Source of the DNA: Caryophanales bacterium UBA3375
Lineage (GTDB): Bacteria > Bacillota_I > Bacilli_A > UBA3375
DNA length: 11,139 nucleotides
Direction of reading: 5' to 3'
Assembly: GCA_002359095.1 (NCBI GenBank)
Contig: DEQD01000010.1
Span: forward strand, 1-11,139
Shown: piece after piece, positions 7,095 through 11,139 of the stretch
Position numbering within the stretch: the stretch's first letter is position 1
Layout: every line of letters starts with the position of its first letter
Notes under the pieces: model-generated
Databases searched by the model: none
Seen by the model: the letters and a program-made list of their open reading frames with translations, nothing else
Told to the model about the DNA's origin: nothing
Translations under genes and position numbers: made by a program

Positions 7095-7904
7095 CTATTT
7101 AAATAAAAATTTAAAATATCTAAAGTCTTTTGTTTTTAAAAAATACATCGTTAAAAATATAGATTTGTTAATAAAGTATGTTTTTCTATCATATGCTTTT
7201 GTATCTCTTAACCTAATAGTAAGTCTAGGTATATTTTGTTCAAAAGTTTTAGTCCCTATATCCATAACACTAAAACTTTGTTTAATTTCTATAGGTAAAA
7301 TATCAATCTTATAACCTAATTTATAACATTCACGACAAAAATAATGATCAACACAATCCAAAAATATTTTTTCATCATATCTAAATTCATTAAATATATC
7401 AAAAGGAATTACCATCCCTGAATTAATAGCATATAGTTTATTAGTACCTACTAAAGATGTAATTTTATTTTTAGAATTATATTTATTTTGTTTAAAATAT
7501 TCAATCATATAATTATCATTATGATAACATGGATTTACTAATCTATTATCTTGATCAAAAATCATTGGAGTATATATTGTTTTTTCTTGATAATTATAAT
7601 TTAGTACAGTATTAACATATTCTGTTCCAATATCTGTATCATCATCTAATAATACTAGATAATCAACATTTTTATCTTTTAAGAAGTCAATACCAATATT
7701 GTATGCTTTACTTAACCCTAAATTCTCTTTTTTAGAAATGTAATCAACATTATTTTGACTACAATAATGTTGATTACTATTAATAATATCTACATTAATA
7801 GTATTGTCTATTACTAATACATTATCTACATTCTTTAAATATCTATAAGTTAGAGAATCTTCTATTTTCTTGTTATATAGGACCATTAAAAAAGCAATAT
7901 TCAT
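7095..7904 (-). CDS. Glycosyltransferase family 2 (first gene of the glycan operon)
   Basis: A 269-residue GT2 enzyme with LYNK (9-12), DNT (33-35), NLGLSKAYN (61-69), DDDT (87-90), AINSGM and DCVDHYFCREC, where the D-H/x-F block is the expected acceptor-side catalytic region. The C-terminus ends in a hydrophobic-basic stretch (FKFLFK) like its paralogs at 1345-2118 and 6288-7082. The HYFCRE form differs from the DFF/DFY form of the other two, so its acceptor or donor may differ. The start at 7904 has GGAGG 4-5 bases upstream and lies about 43 bp after a clear extended -10 promoter, so this gene heads the six-gene unit. The mRNA carries a strong hairpin over codons 43-55. Confidence 0.88.
   Translation of the reverse strand: MNIAFLMVLYNKKIEDSLTYRYLKNVDNVLVIDNTINVDIINSNQHYCSQNNVDYISKKENLGLSKAYNIGIDFLKDKNVDYLVLLDDDTDIGTEYVNTVLNYNYQEKTIYTPMIFDQDNRLVNPCYHNDNYMIEYFKQNKYNSKNKITSLVGTNKLYAINSGMVIPFDIFNEFRYDEKIFLDCVDHYFCRECYKLGYKIDILPIEIKQSFSVMDIGTKTFEQNIPRLTIRLRDTKAYDRKTYFINKSIFLTMYFLKTKDFRYFKFLFK
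7740..7777. repeat. 15-bp hairpin inside the first glycosyltransferase gene
   Basis: GTAATCAACATTATT (7740-7754) and its exact inverse (7763-7777) enclose the 8-base loop TTGACTAC. The hairpin falls in the coding region for SNQHYCSQNNVDY. Neither strand has a T-tract after it, so it is not a typical terminator. It may be an mRNA processing or stability element, or a chance result of A+T-rich coding. Confidence 0.7.
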
Positions 7905-7946
7905 ACTTCCTCCAATTACTTATTTTTATTTAATCAATACTATTAT

Positions 7947-7955
7947 ATTATACCA
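7947..7955 (-). promoter_or_regulatory. Extended -10 promoter of the glycan operon
   Basis: Read on the minus strand this is TGG-TATAAT, a perfect extended -10. The predicted start is near 7940, giving a leader of about 36 bases to the ATG at 7904. No convincing -35 is seen. The surrounding ATATATGGTA-T/A-AAT closely resembles the promoter of the PotD-like gene. Confidence 0.7.
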
Positions 7956-8018
7956 TATATAATGAATACTGGCTTATGATTCAACACAACTAATCTTTAT
8001 AAACATGGTACTATATAT

Positions 8019-8048
8019 AAAAAACGAACCACTATTGCGATTCGTTTT
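8019..8048 (-). terminator. Intrinsic terminator of the potD-PAP2-DUF6056 operon
   Basis: On the minus strand AAAACGAA (8048-8041) pairs with TTCGTTTT (8028-8021) across a 12-base loop, followed by more T residues (six T in all at 8024-8019). The T-tract on this side is longer than on the plus strand, so it mainly ends minus-strand transcripts. The broken small ORF ends inside its loop. Confidence 0.65.
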
Positions 8049-8189
8049 GATTAGTTGATTTTCTAGGTTTTTTATATAGTTTTATTACCAGGAATATTAA
8101 CACTAATATTCCTACAATTCTTGCTACTTTAGCTAATGTTGGAATAATGTTTTCTTTATATTCTAATATTTATTAGTTTTTAATTTCAT
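8032..8189 (-). pseudogene. Small single-span membrane protein ORF with apparent one-base frameshift
   Basis: AGAGG lies a few bases before the ATG at 8189-8187, which opens MKLKTNKY and then meets TAG at 8165-8163. Shifting one base at that point opens EYKENIIPTLAK, a hydrophobic span (RIVGILVLIFLVIKLY) and a basic, polar tail (KKPRKSTNQNESQ) ending at TAG (8034-8032). Restoring one T (TATTAG to TATTTAG) would give an uninterrupted 52-residue protein. The second half has no usable start of its own near its beginning. It follows the DUF6056-like gene by 21 bp and precedes the terminator, so it was probably the last gene of this operon. It may be a real mutation or a base-calling error; the family is not recognised. 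The rest of the 306-bp gene-free stretch (7905-8210) holds the terminator and the glycan-operon promoter. Confidence 0.55.
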
Positions 8190-8210
8190 TTTACGCCTCT
8201 TTATCCTTAA

Positions 8211-9431
8211 CTAATCTTCTTTACTAACGAAATTAACTCTAAATATATATAATGCTACAATTAGCATAATTGCAATTAACGGTATCATTGTTCTTACACC
8301 AGAAGCAATATATGTTGGACTAAACCCTAACATAACTTTAGTTAAGATAGCTCCTATTATACTAACTAGTATTATTAATTTATGATTTTTAACACTAAAT
8401 AATATTGATAGAGATAACAACCCTATAATAAACATATTTTCTAATATAATTTTTCTTACTAAATTCATATCATTATCAAAATATATTGGTTCTATTTGTA
8501 CTTTAACAACTTTATCCATAATAACTTCTACATCATTAATTAAAATTAATAATAAGAAAACATTTAATATTATTGATATATAATTTTTATCTTTAATACT
8601 TACTGCTAATAAAACTAAAGTAATTGACACAAGTATTTTAGTAAATAAATGATAGTGGTTTAGATAAAATAATCCTATTTTCAACTTATCTTTTAGAGTA
8701 TAATTTATATAGTGTGGATCAAATCTAGTTAACTCTAATTCTTTACGAATTTCATTACCTGGAGATAATAAGATAAATAATAACATTAATATTGTTGTAA
8801 TTAACACAGTTAATAAACCATAGCTAATTTTTTTTGTTTTTAATAAATAAAATAAATTTAATATTAATAACAAACCAAAACTAAAAGCACTAATTTGTTC
8901 AATACAACAAGATAACATAATTGCTATTACTGTTAATGGTTTTAGTTTTTCTTCATTATTATACACTTCAAAAATATTAACCAATGCATAAGTATATACT
9001 GCTATTGGCACAAAGTAATTGTAATTTGTTGCAATAAAACCCGCATCTAAAAATATAGGATAGTTTGCTAATATAACTACTATTAATACAGCTCCTATTA
9101 ATATATAACTATTATTTGTTTTAAATAACTTACTTATACTATTAACAAATAATGTTTGAAATAAAGCTATGATTAAACAAGTTAGCGAAAAGTCAATAGT
9201 ATATGAAAAAGATAAAAAGAAATCAGGAAAGACTCTTGAACTCCAAGTCATATATCTTTCATATACCCAACTAAAAGAATTACTAACATCATAATTTAAT
9301 AAATTATGAACATCATCGCTTGATAATGTTAAATTTAAAATCAAATTGATACAAAAAAACACCCCAATTAAAAATAATCGTTGTTGATTAAATATCTGTT
9401 TTAATTTTTCCAAAACTAATGAACTTTTCAT
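8211..9431 (-). CDS. DUF6056-like polytopic membrane protein (GT-C-type)
   Basis: A 406-residue integral membrane protein with about 10-11 hydrophobic segments. The first outer loop has SSDD (37-40) and later RYMTWSSRV (59-67); then come NYNYFVP (136-142), a conserved-looking EQ pair (178-179) and SPGNEIR (223-229). These blocks in this order match my recollection of DUF6056 proteins, which resemble GT-C glycosyltransferases that use polyprenyl-linked sugars and carry catalytic acidic residues in the first loop. I infer a role in decorating a cell-surface polymer. The start is ATG 9431, 4 bases after AGGAG (9440-9436); a TTG one codon upstream lies within the spacer and is not needed. It sits 10 bp after the PAP2 gene in the same operon. 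Acceptor unknown. Confidence 0.75.
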   Translation of the reverse strand: MKSSLVLEKLKQIFNQQRLFLIGVFFCINLILNLTLSSDDVHNLLNYDVSNSFSWVYERYMTWSSRVFPDFFLSFSYTIDFSLTCLIIALFQTLFVNSISKLFKTNNSYILIGAVLIVVILANYPIFLDAGFIATNYNYFVPIAVYTYALVNIFEVYNNEEKLKPLTVIAIMLSCCIEQISAFSFGLLLILNLFYLLKTKKISYGLLTVLITTILMLLFILLSPGNEIRKELELTRFDPHYINYTLKDKLKIGLFYLNHYHLFTKILVSITLVLLAVSIKDKNYISIILNVFLLLILINDVEVIMDKVVKVQIEPIYFDNDMNLVRKIILENMFIIGLLSLSILFSVKNHKLIILVSIIGAILTKVMLGFSPTYIASGVRTMIPLIAIMLIVALYIFRVNFVSKED

Positions 9432-9441
9432 CAAACTCCTA

Positions 9442-9978
9442 TTATTTAATAATTCTTTTTTTCTTTAACCATGGAGATATGTATTTTTTAAATACTATAT
9501 TTGTTATTACAAATACAATAAAAGCTAGAGCTAGTGCCAATAATAAATCACTAATAAAGTGTGCTCCTAAATACATACGACTAAGTCCCATTAATATTAA
9601 ATAACTAATCCATAATACTTTGTATTTTGGAAAATATTTACACATTACAAATACAAAAGCACTTGCCATAATCATATGTCCTGATGGCATTGAAGTAAAT
9701 TGACTTTCTTCATGAGCACATGTAACTAATTCAGGATAAGCAAAACAAGGACGTTGTCGTCCGATTAGTTTTTTAAGTACCATCCCAATTACACCACATA
9801 CTCCTAAATTTAGAAATAGAAATATTCCTTGTTTTCTAAATTTAATCATACACATCATAATAATAGCAATGATGATATACATGATACCATTATCACCAAT
9901 AATAGCTAAAATATTACTAATCATATCAAAGATGGGATTAGTAATACTTTGTAACATTACATTTAATTGTACTTCCAT
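9442..9978 (-). CDS. PAP2-family membrane phosphatase
   Basis: A 178-residue membrane protein carrying the full three-part signature of PAP2 lipid phosphatases: K-x6-RP (K69 to P77), PSGH (98-101) and SR-x5-H-x3-D (S133, R134, H140, D144). H101 and H140 are the expected nucleophile and proton-relay histidines, R76 and R134 hold phosphate. It has about five to six hydrophobic segments and an extracytoplasmic active site. Such enzymes dephosphorylate lipid phosphates, including undecaprenyl diphosphate released by glycan assembly, which would fit its glycan-related neighbours, but phosphatidylglycerol phosphate or another lipid is equally possible. AGGAG precedes the ATG at 9978 and 8 bp separate it from the upstream PotD-like gene. 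Confidence 0.92.
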   Translation of the reverse strand: MEVQLNVMLQSITNPIFDMISNILAIIGDNGIMYIIIAIIMMCMIKFRKQGIFLFLNLGVCGVIGMVLKKLIGRQRPCFAYPELVTCAHEESQFTSMPSGHMIMASAFVFVMCKYFPKYKVLWISYLILMGLSRMYLGAHFISDLLLALALAFIVFVITNIVFKKYISPWLKKKRIIK

Positions 9979-9986
9979 TATCTCTC

Positions 9987-11036
9987 CTAAAACATTTTAA
10001 ATTCTAAAAATAAATCATTATACATCATATTATCTTTTAAATCTAAATTTTGATAAAACTCAAATTTATGATCATTAATATCTGGATAAAATATTTCATT
10101 ATACCCTTCTTCTTTTTTAATCATGTCTTTAGTGATTATGTTGGTTGTAGAATAGCCAACATAATCACTATTTCTTTTACTTACTTCACTATCAAGTAAG
10201 TAGTTAATGAACTTATGTGCCCCTTCTATATTTTCACATACACTAGGAATTACAGCACTATCAACCCAAACATTAGTACCTTCATCTGGAATACTATATG
10301 CTAGATTAGGGTTTTGCTCCATCATATACTTAGCACTACCAGACCAGGTAAGAGCAGCTGTTGCTTCTCCTGCTGGCATGATTTGAAGAATCTCATCACC
10401 AATTATTGCTTTAATATTAGGACGTAAACCTATTAATTTTTCTTGAGCTAACTTAAGTTCAATCTCATTAGTTGTATTAACACTATAACCTAGTGATTGT
10501 AAACTCATACCAAGTACTTCTCTACTACTATCAGCTAGTATTACTTGATTTTTTAAACTTTCATCCCATAAATCATTCCAACTATCAAAGGTTAAATTTG
10601 TTTTAGTGGTATCATATACTATTCCTACAGTACCCCAAAAGTATGGTGCTACTACTTGATCCTTATTTGCTTTTAACAAATTAGGATCAACATCTTTAAT
10701 ATTGGGGATTTTATTATAATCTAATTCTAATAATAGATTATTATCATTTAGCTTATCAACCATGTATTCAGATGGAAAGACAACATCATATCTAGTAGTT
10801 TTATTTTGTAATTTAGTATATAGTGTTTCATTACTATCATAAGTTTCGTATATAACGTCAATATTATATAGATCCTCAAAGTCAGTTATTACTTGAGGAT
10901 CTATATATTCACCCCAGTTATATACGTATAAACTTTCTTGATAGTTTTTATAATCTGATTCTAAGTAATACTTAGTATATAATAAAGTAAAAATTAATAC
11001 TAATATTAGTAATAAAGTATTTACTATTTTCTTCAT
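9987..11036 (-). CDS. potD: PotD-like spermidine/putrescine-binding protein
   Basis: A 349-residue extracytoplasmic solute-binding protein of the polyamine ABC system. After a basic start and one hydrophobic span (about 4-20), the mature part shows the family blocks: YNWGEYID (W41, Y44), FPSEYMV (S89, Y91), DSSREVLG (169-176), LTWSGSA (W231), VWVDSAVIP (W257, D259) and YVGYSTTN (292-299). The aromatic and acidic residues line the polyamine pocket in PotD proteins. There is no cysteine near the signal segment (the first is C267), so unlike typical Gram-positive PotD it is not a lipoprotein and is probably held by its N-terminal segment. No potA, potB or potC follows it; instead a PAP2 phosphatase and a DUF6056-like gene do. 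The ATG at 11036 follows GAAAGG (7-base spacing) and an extended -10 at 11065-11060. Confidence 0.88.
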   Translation of the reverse strand: MKKIVNTLLLILVLIFTLLYTKYYLESDYKNYQESLYVYNWGEYIDPQVITDFEDLYNIDVIYETYDSNETLYTKLQNKTTRYDVVFPSEYMVDKLNDNNLLLELDYNKIPNIKDVDPNLLKANKDQVVAPYFWGTVGIVYDTTKTNLTFDSWNDLWDESLKNQVILADSSREVLGMSLQSLGYSVNTTNEIELKLAQEKLIGLRPNIKAIIGDEILQIMPAGEATAALTWSGSAKYMMEQNPNLAYSIPDEGTNVWVDSAVIPSVCENIEGAHKFINYLLDSEVSKRNSDYVGYSTTNIITKDMIKKEEGYNEIFYPDINDHKFEFYQNLDLKDNMMYNDLFLEFKMF

Positions 11037-11059
11037 TTATTGCCTTTCATACTAATAAT

Positions 11060-11068
11060 ATTTTACCA
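11060..11068 (-). promoter_or_regulatory. Extended -10 promoter of the potD-PAP2-DUF6056 operon
   Basis: On the minus strand this is TGG-TAAAAT with predicted start near 11053, giving a leader of about 16 bases that contains the GAAAGG ribosome site (11048-11043). A weak TTAAAT lies 17 bases upstream. Confidence 0.6.
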
Positions 11069-11083
11069 TATATATAATGCAAA

Positions 11084-11105
11084 TTTAACATATATTTAAC
11101 ATATA
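11084..11105. repeat. Two tandem 11-bp repeats between divergent promoters
   Basis: TTTAACATATA occurs twice head to tail (11084-11094 and 11095-11105), followed by an alternating TA run to about 11115. It sits between the two -10 elements and could be a regulator site, or simply low-complexity promoter DNA. Confidence 0.5.
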
Positions 11106-11111
11106 TATATA

Positions 11112-11134
11112 TATAATATATGTAGTTTGAAAGG
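11112..11134 (+). promoter_or_regulatory. Plus-strand promoter and ribosome site for a gene beyond the right edge
   Basis: TATAAT (11112-11117) is followed 11 bases later by GAAAGG (11129-11134). The minus-strand promoter has the same 11-base distance between its -10 and GAAAGG. A start codon is expected just past 11139; no coding sequence of that gene is visible. Confidence 0.4.
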
Positions 11135-11139
11135 CAAGT

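Larger units (their letters stand above)
11040..11137. repeat. 10-bp inverted repeat spanning the divergent promoter region
   Basis: TTGCCTTTCA (11040-11049) and TGAAAGGCAA (11128-11137) are exact inverted copies. Each includes a GAAAGG Shine-Dalgarno-like sequence in its own direction: the minus copy serves the PotD-like gene, the plus copy points out of the window. Confidence 0.7.

Noticed and set aside
9432..9434. TTG start one codon before ATG 9431
   Set aside because: It lies in the spacer after AGGAG; the ATG is correctly spaced and gives the natural start.
9419..9604. Plus-strand 61-codon ORF
   Set aside because: Opposite the PAP2 gene, whose catalytic motifs show the minus strand is the coding one.
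11101..11116. TA dinucleotide run as a phase-variable tract
   Set aside because: Short and in A+T-rich promoter DNA; no evidence of length variation from a single sequence.
1..11139. CRISPR array, tRNA, rRNA or riboswitch
   Set aside because: No regularly spaced repeats, cloverleaf, rRNA-like block or recognised aptamer core was seen on either strand.

Overview
The window is very A+T-rich and uses the standard code: tryptophan is read from TGG (for example in the PotD-like and PAP2 genes) and no gene needs TGA as sense. Good Shine-Dalgarno sequences (AGGAG, AAGGAG), short leaders, extended -10 promoters (TGn-TAAAAT or TGn-TATAAT) and intrinsic terminators point to a low-GC Firmicute, perhaps of the Erysipelotrichia/RF39-like Bacilli. 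The lineage is an inference from style, not from a marker gene.

Left edge (1-1288): a minus-strand polytopic membrane protein resembling the '6-pyruvoyl-tetrahydropterin synthase-related' (PF10131/YfhO-like) family appears to lose its C-terminus to an insertion sequence. The IS end carries a 15-bp bidirectional terminator hairpin and an outer 9-bp inverted repeat covering the transposase start region. The first 11 codons of an IS3-type OrfA run off the left edge. Middle left (1289-2118): a lone plus-strand family-2 glycosyltransferase has its own promoter overlapping a palindrome. Its terminator hairpin lies inside the antisense-encoded C-terminus of the next gene.

Centre (2111-7904, minus strand): a tight six-gene operon read right to left: two GT2 glycosyltransferases, a Wzx-type flippase, a large polytopic protein (possibly DUF6077-like or polymerase-like) and two small membrane-anchored exported proteins with similar beta-rich tails. 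It starts at a clear extended -10 promoter near 7950. With the lone GT2 it looks like a surface-glycan assembly module: sugars added by three paralogous GT2s, lipid-linked glycan flipped by Wzx, further processing by the polytopic proteins. No initiating sugar-phosphate transferase is visible here.

Right (8019-11036, minus strand): a second operon encodes a PotD-like polyamine-binding protein (membrane-anchored, not a lipoprotein), a PAP2 lipid phosphatase, a DUF6056-like GT-C-type membrane protein and a small membrane ORF broken by an apparent one-base frameshift, then a terminator. The right edge is a near-symmetric divergent promoter region that implies another gene starting just beyond the window on the plus strand.

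No tRNA, rRNA, CRISPR array or riboswitch was recognised.
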